From NCBI RefSeq assembly GCF_014640815.1, contig NZ_BMHM01000004.1:463975-527974 (forward strand): a DNA stretch of 64,000 bases, given 5' to 3'. The number at the start of each line of letters is the position of its first letter. The stretch's first letter is position 1. The notes under the pieces are model-generated. The model was not told the origin of the DNA. It saw only the letters and a list, made by a program, of their open reading frames with translations, and searched no databases. The stretch comes from Vreelandella lutescens. GTDB lineage: Bacteria; Pseudomonadota; Gammaproteobacteria; Pseudomonadales; Halomonadaceae. This document shows, piece after piece, positions 1 through 9,179 of this stretch. Both the position numbers and the translations under genes were made by a program.

Positions 1-484
1 CAAATTCACGGGTATCGAGCCCGACTTTAAGGTCAGCGTACTCATCGCCCACCGAGATGCACTGCCCGTTGAGGTTAAGGCGCGCCAGAATGCTCATGGG
101 CACGGGAATGTTATTGGGCGTCATCGCACCGCTGGCGATCAGGTAAGGCATGGGGGTCAAAATGTGCGCCCCATCAATACCATTGCGTTGAGAACCGAGT
201 ACCAAGTTGTCTCGGGTGGTGCCCCAGGAAGATTGCTTGAGGACTTCCACATCGGTCATGCCGTGCTTGGCAAAAAATCCTTTTTCATCCGCGACAAACA
301 GCGGCGCTGCATCCGTTAGCGCAATAAAGCCGAGTTTGGCCGAGGTAGTCTCCGGCGTTCCGCTGGCAAAGGCCCAGCTCACGGGTAGACTGCTTAACAG
401 CGCGGAGCCGCCCACCACCGCCGCAGAGCTTTTAAGAAAGTGACGTCGTTCAGGTGAGTGAGATGAAGAAGTTTTTTTGCTCAT
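1..484 (-). CDS. nrtA: Nitrate ABC transporter substrate-binding protein NrtA, 5' part (runs off window start)
   Basis: The first 161 codons are present and the rest lies before base 1. Translation of the minus strand gives a twin-arginine signal (ERRHFLKSS near residues 12-20), then a hydrophobic stretch ending around AFASG. The mature start matches the NrtA/CmpA/NasS family: KLGFIALTDAAPLFVA, a KGFFAKHGM block and WGTTRDNLVLG, followed by GIDGAHILTPMPYL. Family members bind nitrate, nitrite or bicarbonate in the periplasm for an NrtBC(D) importer. The Tat signal argues against the cytoplasmic sensor NasS, which lacks an export signal. The ATG at 484 has AGGA about 8 bases upstream. The long leader before it carries a sigma-54 promoter and an ANTAR-type attenuator, which supports a nitrate-assimilation role over bicarbonate. 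The ligand is inferred, not shown. Confidence 0.85.
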   Translation of the reverse strand, partial: MSKKTSSSHSPERRHFLKSSAAVVGGSALLSSLPVSWAFASGTPETTSAKLGFIALTDAAPLFVADEKGFFAKHGMTDVEVLKQSSWGTTRDNLVLGSQRNGIDGAHILTPMPYLIASGAMTPNNIPVPMSILARLNLNGQCISVGDEYADLKVGLDTREF

Positions 485-512
485 GACACAGTTCCTGCCC
501 TTTGGAGACGAA

Positions 513-563
513 AACGGCGTCTGCAATTAAGCCCTTCTGAGAAGGACCATTGCAGACGCCGTT
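513..563 (-). terminator. Leader terminator (attenuator) upstream of nrtA
   Basis: A perfect 15-bp inverted repeat (513-527 against 549-563) is closed by an inner CCTTC/GAAGG stem (533-537/541-545). In the transcribed (minus) sense it is followed directly by TTTT, so it has the form of an intrinsic terminator. It lies about 28 bases before the nrtA start codon, inside the leader, where constitutive termination would block the gene. Its upstream arm is shared with the second hexaloop hairpin at 553-568, so the two structures exclude each other. Confidence 0.8.
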
Positions 564-568
564 GTCTG
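553..568 (-). promoter_or_regulatory. ANTAR-type hexaloop hairpin P2 (antiterminator)
   Basis: On the minus strand CAGAC and GTCTG form a 5-bp stem around the six-base loop AACGGC, with A at loop position 1 and G at position 4. Those are the positions conserved in RNA targets of ANTAR proteins such as NasR and NasT. Eleven of its bases belong to the upstream arm of the terminator at 513-563, so folding of this hairpin should prevent termination. Confidence 0.7.
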
Positions 569-587
569 TTAATCATCGTTTTTATGG

Positions 588-607
588 CTGAACCCACGTT
601 GGCTCAG
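588..607 (-). promoter_or_regulatory. ANTAR-type hexaloop hairpin P1
   Basis: On the minus strand CTGAGCC and GGTTCAG pair (one G-U) around the six-base loop AACGTG, again with A1 and G4. It sits 19 bases before hairpin P2, the tandem arrangement expected of an ANTAR dimer target. The predicted transcription start (about 610) lies just 5' of it, so the leader would begin with P1. Confidence 0.7.
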
Positions 608-620
608 GCAATAAGCAATT

Positions 621-636
621 TGCAGCTTGTATGCCA
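621..636 (-). promoter_or_regulatory. Sigma-54 promoter for nrtA
   Basis: The minus strand reads TGGCATACAAGCTGCA. GG and GC are separated by ten bases, and the match to TGGCAC-N5-TTGCA is close. Counting 12 bases on from the GC element puts transcription start near 610, right at the first leader hairpin. An inverted TGGTGC/TGCACCA pair at 748-753 and 768-774, about 150 bp upstream of that start, is a possible but non-canonically arranged NtrC site. Confidence 0.7.
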
Positions 637-783
637 ATACGCCTTGCCCAGGGCAGGAAAGGTCTACCTTTCAATGGGTTGATAGAAATGGGAGGAAAGG
701 GGCAGGGATATGCCAGCGATGGCTTATTGTGCGACGCAGCGTAGAAATGGTGCGGTTTTGATCAACATGCACCAAAACAGCCA

Positions 784-813
784 CGCCCCGGGCCTTTGCG
801 AAAGAGTCCCTGG
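784..813 (-). terminator. Terminator after the siderophore-binding protein gene
   Basis: On the minus strand GCCCC-A-GGG pairs with CCC-GGGGC around an inner CTTT/AAAG hairpin. The sequence GTGGCTGTTTT follows. It lies 24 bases past the stop codon of the 837-1694 gene and separates it from the nrtA promoter. Confidence 0.6.
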
Positions 814-836
814 GGCGAGCACGTTCTAGGGGGGAG

Positions 837-1694
837 TTAAGGCTGTGTGGCCAGAGCGCTGACCACTTCGTCAATTTGTAGCGCCAGGCTTTGTAGGCCG
901 CTGCCAGAGAGGTACCACAGGGCCGGTGTCAGCAGCACCAGCTGTGATTCTGCACCTGCGTCCGCTAGGGTGGCACGCAGCTGATCGGCGTCTGCGGGCT
1001 CATCGCCAATGGCGGCGCTGCGGTCGATCAGGAGCACTATTTCGGGGTTGATCTCGGCAATGGCGTCAGCGGAAAGCGGCGTAAAGGTGCGTTCACCGCG
1101 TACTTCGGGAGTCACGCTCTCGGGCATCTCCAGCGCGGCAATGCCCAGCACCTGATGCACCACCGGGTGTTGGTTCAGCATCAGGTTGCCGCCATTGTGC
1201 GTGACGACCAGCGTTGTCGGGGCATCTTGAAGCGCTTCCCGCTGGCGCTCGATCTCGCTGTTCAGCGTTGTGAGCGCCTCTTCGGCTTCGCTTTCCACGT
1301 CTAGCTGGCTGGCCAGTTCGCGCACGTTGCGCTCAGCGGCAGCAAGATACGCCTCGCCTGACACGCTGGCATCAAATAGTGGGGCAATCTCGCCTAGCTC
1401 TTCGGCCCACTCGGCCTGGCGGCCCGTGTGCACAATCAGCGTGGGGTTGGCGTCTGCTAGCGCTGCCATATCCGGCGAGCGCAGGCCGCCAATATCGGTG
1501 TATGCATCGGCGGCATACTGTTCAAGGTAGCTCGGCAAGCTGGCTTTGGGCACGCCCACTACGTGCTCACTTGCCCCCAGTGCGTCCAGCGTATCCAGGC
1601 TGCCTAAATCAAACGTGGCAATGCGCTGGTCGGCGTTTGCGGCGGCGCTGGTACTGGCCAGCAGTAGCGCAGTGGCGAAGGTCGTTACTTTCAT
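837..1694 (-). CDS. Iron-siderophore ABC transporter periplasmic binding protein
   Basis: This 285-residue protein belongs to the BtuF/FepB-type periplasmic binding family. An N-terminal signal peptide (about residues 1-22, ending SAAANA) is followed by a start resembling the FatB/YclQ group: RIATFDLGSLDTLDALG, then HVVGVPKASLP and DIGGLRSPDMAAL. The helical linker typical of the fold lies around residues 115-160, and the second lobe contains TFTPLSADAIAEINPEIVLL. Such proteins deliver ferric siderophores to a FepDG/FhuB-type permease. No permease or ATPase gene is adjacent, so partners must be elsewhere. ATG at 1694 has GGGA about 7 bases upstream. A Fur-like sequence near 1764-1786 supports an iron role. 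The exact siderophore cannot be told. Confidence 0.75.
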   Translation of the reverse strand: MKVTTFATALLLASTSAAANADQRIATFDLGSLDTLDALGASEHVVGVPKASLPSYLEQYAADAYTDIGGLRSPDMAALADANPTLIVHTGRQAEWAEELGEIAPLFDASVSGEAYLAAAERNVRELASQLDVESEAEEALTTLNSEIERQREALQDAPTTLVVTHNGGNLMLNQHPVVHQVLGIAALEMPESVTPEVRGERTFTPLSADAIAEINPEIVLLIDRSAAIGDEPADADQLRATLADAGAESQLVLLTPALWYLSGSGLQSLALQIDEVVSALATQP

Positions 1695-1703
1695 GGGAGT
1701 CCC

Positions 1704-1763
1704 TTTTTGAGAAACCTAGCTGTCTTTTGAGAAATACAGCTATCTTTTGAGAAACATAGCTAT
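1704..1763 (-). repeat. Three tandem 20-bp repeats in the leader of the siderophore-binding gene
   Basis: Units at 1704-1723, 1724-1743 and 1744-1763 are exact in period and differ at only a few bases. On the minus strand each reads close to ATAGCTATGTTTCTCAAAAG. The last unit ends about 9 bases before the start codon, so the array lies between promoter and ribosome binding site. Each unit carries TTTCTCA, resembling a Fur half-site. Confidence 0.85.
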
Positions 1764-1786
1764 ATGCAATAGTTTCTCATCATCGC
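1764..1786. promoter_or_regulatory. Fur-box-like sequence
   Basis: The stretch reads ATGCAATAG then TTTCTCATCATCGC. It resembles gammaproteobacterial Fur operators of the form GCAAATGATAATTATTCTCATT. It lies directly upstream of the 20-bp repeats and the iron-uptake gene. The match is partial. Confidence 0.4.
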
Positions 1787-1841
1787 AGCAAGCTAAGGCA
1801 TTGTCTCGTTTTGCAAAGGGAACGGCACGTTGCAGAAAATG

Positions 1842-1865
1842 CGACCGCCTGCGTAGAGGCGGTCG
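1842..1865 (-). terminator. Terminator after preA
   Basis: CGACCGCCT (1842-1850) and AGGCGGTCG (1857-1865) form a perfect 9-bp stem with a six-base loop. On the minus strand GCATTTTCT follows. It lies about 30 bases beyond the preA stop codon and would end the pyrimidine-degradation transcript. Confidence 0.7.
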
Positions 1866-1894
1866 TGGTGGCGCGTCATATAAGCACTCAGGGA

Positions 1895-3238
1895 CTAAGA
1901 AGCGACGCGGAAGGGGTTACGCGGGTCGTTATCCCAGGCGAGGAAGGGTTTGCCGGTTTCCTGAGGCACCATGGTGATGCAGTTCTCTACGGGGCAGGTG
2001 ATTTGGCACAGGTTGCAGCCCACGCACTCGTCTTCGATCACCTCGTAGCGGCGCGCGCCGTCCTGCTCGGTGAGCTTGGCAATCGACTGGTGGGACGTGT
2101 CCTCACAGGCGATATAGCAGCGGCCACACTCGATGCACAGATCCTGGTCGATATGGGCGATGGTCTTGAAGTTGATGTCCAGATGCTTCCAGTCGGTGGT
2201 GTGGGGCACCGCCTTGCGGGAAAACGCCTCAATGGAGTCGTAGCCTTTTTCCGCCATCCAGCGGGAGAGGCCATCTTTCATCTCCTCTACAATCCTAAAA
2301 CCGTTGAGCATAGCGGCGGTGCACACCTGCACGCTGCCTGCGCCCAGGGCGATAAACTCTGCCGCATCTCGCCAGGTGGATATCCCGCCAATACCAGAAA
2401 TAGGTAGCGTGGGTGTGGCTGGATCACGGGCAATTTCTGCCACCATGTTCAGGGCGATGGGTTTCACGGCGCTGCCGCAGTAGCCGCCGTGGGTGCTCTG
2501 ATGGCCGACGGTGGGCTTGGCGACCATGTTGTCCAGGTCGATGCTGGTGATGGAGTTGATGGTGTTGATCAGCGAGACCGCGTCCGCGCCGCCACGTAGT
2601 GCCGCCTGGGCACCCACACGAATATCGGTGATATTCGGCGTGAGTTTGACGATCACCGGCTTGGAGTAGTGCTTCTTACACCAGTAGGTGACTTTTTCGA
2701 TCAGATCCGGGTTTTGGCCCACCGCAGCGCCCATGCCGCGCTCCGGCATGCCGTGGGGGCAGCCCAGGTTAAGCTCGATGCCATCTGCGCCGGTGGCTTC
2801 TACCAGCGGCAAGATGTAGGCCCAGGCTTCCTCGTTACAGGGCACCATGATGGAGACGATTAGCGCCCGGTCGGGCCAATCCTTCTTCACCTGGGTGATC
2901 TCTTTGAGGTTGATCTCCAGCGAGCGGTCGGTAATCAGCTCGATATTGTTAAAGCCGATGACCTCACGGTTTTTGCCGTAGTGGGCAGAGTAGCGGGAGG
3001 AGACGTTGACTGCCGCGGGCTCTTCGCCAAGGGTTTTCCACACCACGCCGCCCCAGCCTGCTTCATAGGCGCGCACGACGTTGTAGGCTTTGTCGGTGGG
3101 CGGGGCAGAGGCCAGCCAGAACGGGTTCGGGGCTTTGATACCGGCAAAATTCACCGACAGATCGACGCCGTTCACCACGCTGTCGCCGCTGTTTTTCTTG
3201 CCTGGAAAAGAGAGGGTGTTGAAAGGCGTGGTGTTCAT
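1895..3238 (-). CDS. preA: NAD-dependent dihydropyrimidine dehydrogenase subunit PreA
   Basis: This 447-residue protein has the dihydroorotate-dehydrogenase-like FMN barrel of PreA (LSVNFAGIKAPNPFWLASAPPT at the start, GIELNLGCPHGM and CKKHYSKPVIVKLTPN in the middle). A C-terminal ferredoxin module follows with two 4Fe-4S motifs, CIECGRCYIACED and CVGCNLCQITCPVENC. With PreT it reduces uracil and thymine to the dihydro forms with NADH, the first step of reductive pyrimidine breakdown. Its ATG overlaps the preT stop by 4 bp (ATGA), so the subunits are translationally coupled. Length and motif order are normal for the family. Confidence 0.95.
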   Translation of the reverse strand: MNTTPFNTLSFPGKKNSGDSVVNGVDLSVNFAGIKAPNPFWLASAPPTDKAYNVVRAYEAGWGGVVWKTLGEEPAAVNVSSRYSAHYGKNREVIGFNNIELITDRSLEINLKEITQVKKDWPDRALIVSIMVPCNEEAWAYILPLVEATGADGIELNLGCPHGMPERGMGAAVGQNPDLIEKVTYWCKKHYSKPVIVKLTPNITDIRVGAQAALRGGADAVSLINTINSITSIDLDNMVAKPTVGHQSTHGGYCGSAVKPIALNMVAEIARDPATPTLPISGIGGISTWRDAAEFIALGAGSVQVCTAAMLNGFRIVEEMKDGLSRWMAEKGYDSIEAFSRKAVPHTTDWKHLDINFKTIAHIDQDLCIECGRCYIACEDTSHQSIAKLTEQDGARRYEVIEDECVGCNLCQITCPVENCITMVPQETGKPFLAWDNDPRNPFRVAS

Positions 3239-4614
3239 GCGGCCTCCTGCTGGGCGGCGAGCGCTTGATGAATGGCGTGAGCCGCCAGCTTGCCGTGCTG
3301 CACGGCTTGTACGGTGAGGTCTTGGCCGGGTTTCACACAGTCGCCGCCAGCATAAACGTTAGGCAGTGAGGTTTGGAACATCTCATTGACGTGAATGCGC
3401 TCGCCGTCGCGGGCAAGCTCCGCGGCAGTGGCGTCGCGTAGGCTTTCGCCCTCGAAGCCTTGGCCGATGGCGGTGAAAACGGCATCCGCCGGAATCTCAA
3501 AGAATTCGCCGGTGGGTGTTAATCGCCCCTCTTGATCGCGGGTGTTAGCAAAGCGCATGCCTGCCACCTGCCCTTGCTCATTCAGCAGAATCTCGTCGGG
3601 CTGGGCCCAGGTGATCATGCGCACGCCGTTGGCCTTGGCGATCTCCTGTTCATGGTCGGTGGCGGACATCGCCTCAGTGCCACGGCGATACACCAGAGTG
3701 ACCTCTTTGGCCCCCAAACGCGCCATTTGCGTGGCCATATCGATCGCGGTGTTACCTGCGCCAATCACGATGCAGCGCTTGGCCACGGCTAGGCTGCCCA
3801 GGTCATCGGTCTGGCGCAGGGTTTTGATGTAGTCCACCGCAGGCATCAGGCCCGGTGCATCCTCGCCGGTTAGCCCCAGCATACGGCTGGCCCCCAGCCC
3901 CAAACCCAGGAATACGCTGTCGTACTGCTGGCGCAGGGTGTCGAGGGTGAGGTTGTCGCCCAGGCGCTGGCCGTACTGAAGGTCGATGCCGCCGACTTCC
4001 AGCAAGAACTCGACTTCTTTACGGGCAAAGTCATCGGTCATTTTGTAGCGGGCGATACCGTACTCGTTAAGCCCGCCGGGCTTTTGCTCGGCCTCAAACA
4101 TCGTCACCTGATGGCCCAGCATTGCCAAGCGATGGGCGCAGGAGAGCCCCGCAGGCCCGGCACCCACCACGGCGACATGGCGGCCAGTGCTGGCGGCGCG
4201 TTTAAAGGGGTGGCTCTCAAACTGCATGTGATCGGTGGCGTGGCGCTGGAGCAGGCCAATTAATACAGGCTGACACTCGGCGTCGTGGTTACGCACGCAG
4301 CTACGCTCGCAGAGAATTTCGGTGGGGCATACGCGGGCGCAGCTGCCGCCGAGGATATTGGCTTCCAGAATGGTTTCTGCTGCACCATTAATGTTGTTTT
4401 CACTGATTTGGCGGATGAAGCTCGGAATGTCGATGTCCGATGGGCAGGCTTCGACGCAGGGCGCGTCGAAGCAGTACAGGCAGCGCTGGCTTTCAATGAT
4501 GGCCTGGCGCGGTGTCAGCGGCGGGTGCAGGTCGCTGAAATTATGCGCCAACGTCGCTGGGTCGTAGGTGCCGACCTCTTTTGCGCTAGGCAGATGATCA
4601 AGTGAATGGGTCAC
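3235..4614 (-). CDS. preT: NAD-dependent dihydropyrimidine dehydrogenase subunit PreT
   Basis: A 459-residue flavoprotein of the GltD/PreT group. The N-terminal domain carries the cysteine-rich 4Fe-4S region (CLYCFDAPCVEACP, then CARVCPTEILCERSC). A FAD-binding GXGXXG site (VAVVGAGPAGLSCA) and an NADH-binding site (CIVIGAGNTAID) follow, and the C terminus holds the second FAD motif (VYAGGDCVKPG). It takes electrons from NADH and passes them to PreA. The start is GTG at 4614 with GGAG about 9 bases upstream. It lies 40 bases after the dihydropyrimidinase gene and overlaps preA by 4 bp, consistent with one operon. Confidence 0.94.
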   Translation of the reverse strand: MTHSLDHLPSAKEVGTYDPATLAHNFSDLHPPLTPRQAIIESQRCLYCFDAPCVEACPSDIDIPSFIRQISENNINGAAETILEANILGGSCARVCPTEILCERSCVRNHDAECQPVLIGLLQRHATDHMQFESHPFKRAASTGRHVAVVGAGPAGLSCAHRLAMLGHQVTMFEAEQKPGGLNEYGIARYKMTDDFARKEVEFLLEVGGIDLQYGQRLGDNLTLDTLRQQYDSVFLGLGLGASRMLGLTGEDAPGLMPAVDYIKTLRQTDDLGSLAVAKRCIVIGAGNTAIDMATQMARLGAKEVTLVYRRGTEAMSATDHEQEIAKANGVRMITWAQPDEILLNEQGQVAGMRFANTRDQEGRLTPTGEFFEIPADAVFTAIGQGFEGESLRDATAAELARDGERIHVNEMFQTSLPNVYAGGDCVKPGQDLTVQAVQHGKLAAHAIHQALAAQQEAA

Positions 4615-4654
4615 GGTCGTTTCTCCATTGCTCTGTTCTTCGTAGGGGCCGGGA

Positions 4655-6097
<1,443 letters not shown>

Positions 6098-6125
6098 TCA
6101 CTCCTGGGGTAATTGACTGAGGGGC

Positions 6126-6992
6126 TTATTCGCCGTCGGTTAAGCGGGTGTAGGTTTCCGGGCGGCGGTCACGGAAGAACTGCCAGTTGTTGCGCACCTC
6201 GCGCACCATGTCTAAATCGATCTCATGCACCAGCAGCTCGTCTTCCGTTTCGCTGGCCTGGGCTTCAATTTTGCCGCGTGGGTTGACGATATAGCTGGAG
6301 CCGTAAAAATCGCCGATATTCCAAGGCGCTTCGCTGCCGACGCGGTTGATGGCAGCGATGAAGCAGCCGTTAGCGGCGGCTGAGGCGGGCTGTTCAAGCT
6401 CCCATAAATATTGGGATAGCCCGGCCACAGTCGCAGAGGGGTTGAAGATGACTTCGGCACCGTTAAGGGCCAGTGCTCGCCAGCCTTCGGGGAAGTGACG
6501 GTCGTAGCAGATATACACGCCGATCTTGCCGTAGGCGGTATTGAACACCGGCCAGTTGGATTGGCCCGGCTTAAAGAAGAATTTTTCCCAAAAGCCAGCC
6601 ACTTGGGGAATGTGTGTCTTGTGGTATTTGCCTAGATAGCTACCGTCAGCGTCGAATACCGCCGCCGTGTTGTAGTAAACGCCGGTCTCGGTCTCTTCAT
6701 AGATAGGGACGATGATCACCATGCGGTGCTCAGCCGCAAGCTTCTGCATCATCTGGCAGGTGGGGCCTTCCGGCACCCGCTCGGCAGCGGCGTACCATTT
6801 GCTGTCCTGGCTGGGGCAAAAGTAGGGCTGATTGAACACTTCCTGGAAGCACAGCACCTGCACGCCTTGTTCGGCGGCTTGCTTGATCAGCGGCAGATGC
6901 GCTTCGTTCATCGCGTCTCGAATGGCGGCGGGTTCTAAGTCGGTACTGGTTTTCAGGCCCATTTGAATCAGGCCGATTTTCATCTTCTGCAT
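6126..6992 (-). CDS. Beta-ureidopropionase (N-carbamoyl-beta-alanine amidohydrolase)
   Basis: A carbon-nitrogen hydrolase of the nitrilase superfamily, 288 residues from the chosen start. The catalytic triad is visible: Glu51 in FQEVFNQPYFCP, Lys in KYHKTHIPQ and Cys in VYICYDRHFPEG. It cleaves N-carbamoyl-beta-alanine to beta-alanine, CO2 and ammonia, the last step of reductive pyrimidine degradation. The frame is open to 7025, but the ATG at 6992 has GAGAGGG 6-7 bases upstream and gives the usual family start (MKIGLIQMG), so the 11 extra residues are left out. It is the first gene of the operon, facing the permease across an AT-rich gap. Confidence 0.9.
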   Translation of the reverse strand: MQKMKIGLIQMGLKTSTDLEPAAIRDAMNEAHLPLIKQAAEQGVQVLCFQEVFNQPYFCPSQDSKWYAAAERVPEGPTCQMMQKLAAEHRMVIIVPIYEETETGVYYNTAAVFDADGSYLGKYHKTHIPQVAGFWEKFFFKPGQSNWPVFNTAYGKIGVYICYDRHFPEGWRALALNGAEVIFNPSATVAGLSQYLWELEQPASAAANGCFIAAINRVGSEAPWNIGDFYGSSYIVNPRGKIEAQASETEDELLVHEIDLDMVREVRNNWQFFRDRRPETYTRLTDGE

Positions 6993-7601
6993 AAAAAGCC
7001 CTCTCGTGTCATACGCGCTCACCATTTGCTAGCGCATCACGGCAAGTTAAAACACTAATCGCTAATATTTATGAGTGTGATGACGGTCACTTGGCGTGTG
7101 GTGACACCGGCGTTAAAGCCGAGTGTTTATTGTTATGTTGAAAGTTGTCATGTTTGACAGCTTTTTGAACATAGTCCTTTATGCCGTCTCTTTTCAAGGA
7201 TTTTTTATCTACCGTTGAGTGTGATATTAAGTTGTTGATTTTATATGTTTTTGTTTTTTAAAGAGCCTGTTTTTACTGATTTGGTGAATACGTGCACATG
7301 TTTGGTGATTTTTTTATATTTTTATAAATCAACAGTTTGTGAAGTTGCTGTGGGGTTTTAAATGATTTTTTTGTATCTTTTTGGTGCGTTATTTTTTTAA
7401 CCAGCTAAGGTTTTTAGTGGTCTTGCGTCGCGTTCAAAAACACAATAACAATTGAGAGTGCGGTGACTGCCTATCTGTCGATTAAGTCAGCTTTTTGTTC
7501 AATAAGTTATCCGTCATGCGGTGTTTTTAGGCATGTTTATTGCTGTAACGAAAGCTGAACCCGTGAATGCGATCGGCAATGTCGCTGCTGAGGAGAATAA
7601 A
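6993..7601. promoter_or_regulatory. AT-rich divergent control region of the pyrimidine-degradation genes
   Basis: About 600 bases without a gene, clearly more AT-rich than its flanks, between the catabolic operon and the NCS1 permease. The inverted repeat TGTCA-TGTT-TGACA (7146-7159) is a candidate operator, for example for the LysR regulator at 9178. Runs of T occur at 7200-7400. I see no convincing sigma-70 or sigma-54 promoter pair and no terminator. Confidence 0.5.
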
Positions 7602-9113
7602 ATGACAGGCTCAAGAACCCAGATGGTAGACAGAGAGGGGCTGATTGAACTCCATGTTGAGGACGACGTTCGTGAGAGTCCTCGTTTCAATGACGATATT
7701 GCGCCTACCCAGGCAAGTGAGCGCACGTGGAGCAAGTGGAACATTGCAGCGCTGTGGGTAGGAATGTCGATTTGTGTACCCACCTATACGCTGGGCGGGG
7801 TGTTAACCGCTTATTTTGGCTTAAGCGTGGGGGAGGCGCTCTTTGCCATCTTGCTCGCCAACGTGATCGTACTGATTCCACTGACGCTGAATGCTTTTCC
7901 CGGTACTAAGTTCGGTATTCCTTTTCCGGTGGTATTGCGCTCATCCTTCGGTATTTTGGGCTCGAATGTGCCGTGCCTAGTACGTGCGCTGGTGGGCTGC
8001 GGCTGGTTCGGTATTCAAACCATGTTTGGCGGCTTGGCCATTCACCTGCTCTTGTCGGAGCTGATTCCCGACTGGGCAGCCCTAGGCGGCGTGGGGGAAG
8101 TGATTGGCTTTTTTGTTTTCGGCGCTATGAACCTCTATGTGGTGATTCGTGGAGCGGAGTCGATTAAGTGGCTGGAGACGCTGGCGGCTCCCTTGCTCTT
8201 AGCCGTGGGTATTGGGCTTATGATGTGGGCGTGGCCGAATATGTCGATGACCGAGCTATTGGCACAGCCGCCGTCGCGCCCTGAGGGGGCCTCGGTGTAC
8301 GGCTATTTCTTTGCAGGTTTAACGGCCATGGTGGGATTTTGGGCCACACTATCGCTGAACATCCCCGATTTTAGCCGCTTTGCCAAAAGCCAAAAAGATC
8401 AGATTGTGGGGCAAATTATTGGCCTGCCACTCACGATGTTTTTCTTCGCTGCGTTGGGGGTGGTGCTGACCGCTGCGTCGGAAAATCTCGTAGGGCAAAC
8501 GGTTGCCGACCCCGTACGTTTGATTGGCTACATCGACAGCCCGTTCTGGGTCATCATGGCCATGCTGCTGATTATTATTGCCACCATCTCGACCAACACT
8601 GCCTCCAATATCGTGTCGCCAACGAATGACTTCCAAAATATTGCGCCGAAGTTGATTAACCAAACGCGGGGCGTGCTCATGACCGGTGCGGTCGGGGTGC
8701 TGCTGATGGGCTATGACTTGTTGCAAAAAGCCGGCGTTATCGCGCCCGGCGTTTCCCTTGAGCAAATGTACTCTAACTGGCTGCTGGGCTACTCCAGCCT
8801 GTTAGGCCCTATCGCTGGCATTATGGCGGTGGATTACTTCCTGATTAAAAAGCAGCGTTTGGATGTGCCGAGCCTGTATATGGACCACCACACGTACCCT
8901 GCCGTTAATATGGCCGGTTTTATCGCCTTTGGGGTACCGGTCGCGCTAACGCTGCTCTCGCTGCTTACCGGTACCATGAACTGGTTTTATGATTACGGCT
9001 GGTTTACGGGCTCCGCGCTGGGAGCGGTCATCTACTACCTAGCCAGCCAAGCGCTAGCGACGTCGCCCCAGGCAGGGCCTGCGCCTCTCGCGGCAAGTGA
9101 GGTCGTTAAGTAA
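7602..9113 (+). CDS. NCS1-family nucleobase permease (probable uracil/dihydropyrimidine transporter)
   Basis: A polytopic membrane protein of 503 residues with about 12 transmembrane segments, of the nucleobase:cation symporter-1 family. Family landmarks are the N-terminal TWSKWNIAALWVGMSICVPTYTLGG, the FPVVLRSSFGILGSN loop and VGCGWFGIQT. A later segment reads MVGFWATLSLNIPDFSRF. The open frame begins at 7521, but ATG 7602 has GAGGAG 7 bases upstream and fits the family start. Its position opposite the PreTA/dihydropyrimidinase operon points to uptake of uracil, thymine or a dihydro-derivative. Allantoin or cytosine are possible from family membership alone. Confidence 0.87.
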   Translation: MTGSRTQMVDREGLIELHVEDDVRESPRFNDDIAPTQASERTWSKWNIAALWVGMSICVPTYTLGGVLTAYFGLSVGEALFAILLANVIVLIPLTLNAFPGTKFGIPFPVVLRSSFGILGSNVPCLVRALVGCGWFGIQTMFGGLAIHLLLSELIPDWAALGGVGEVIGFFVFGAMNLYVVIRGAESIKWLETLAAPLLLAVGIGLMMWAWPNMSMTELLAQPPSRPEGASVYGYFFAGLTAMVGFWATLSLNIPDFSRFAKSQKDQIVGQIIGLPLTMFFFAALGVVLTAASENLVGQTVADPVRLIGYIDSPFWVIMAMLLIIIATISTNTASNIVSPTNDFQNIAPKLINQTRGVLMTGAVGVLLMGYDLLQKAGVIAPGVSLEQMYSNWLLGYSSLLGPIAGIMAVDYFLIKKQRLDVPSLYMDHHTYPAVNMAGFIAFGVPVALTLLSLLTGTMNWFYDYGWFTGSALGAVIYYLASQALATSPQAGPAPLAASEVVK

Positions 9114-9144
9114 GTCGTCATCCGGTTTAACCGCTGACCTATAC

Positions 9145-9179
9145 CGTAACGCCCGGCGCTCAGCTGGGCGTTACGTTTT
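9145..9179. terminator. Terminator between the NCS1 permease and LysR gene
   Basis: CGTAACGCCC (9145-9154) and GGGCGTTACG (9166-9175) form a perfect 10-bp stem, followed by TTTT on the plus strand. It ends the permease transcript and lies at the point of convergence with the LysR gene. Confidence 0.8.

Noticed and set aside
671..874. 67-residue open frame on the minus strand
   Set aside because: It covers the terminator of the siderophore-binding gene and the region upstream of the nrtA promoter, has no ribosome binding site, and lacks recognisable features.
1704..1763. CRISPR array
   Set aside because: The 20-bp units are directly adjacent without spacers and lie in a gene leader; there are no cas genes in the window.
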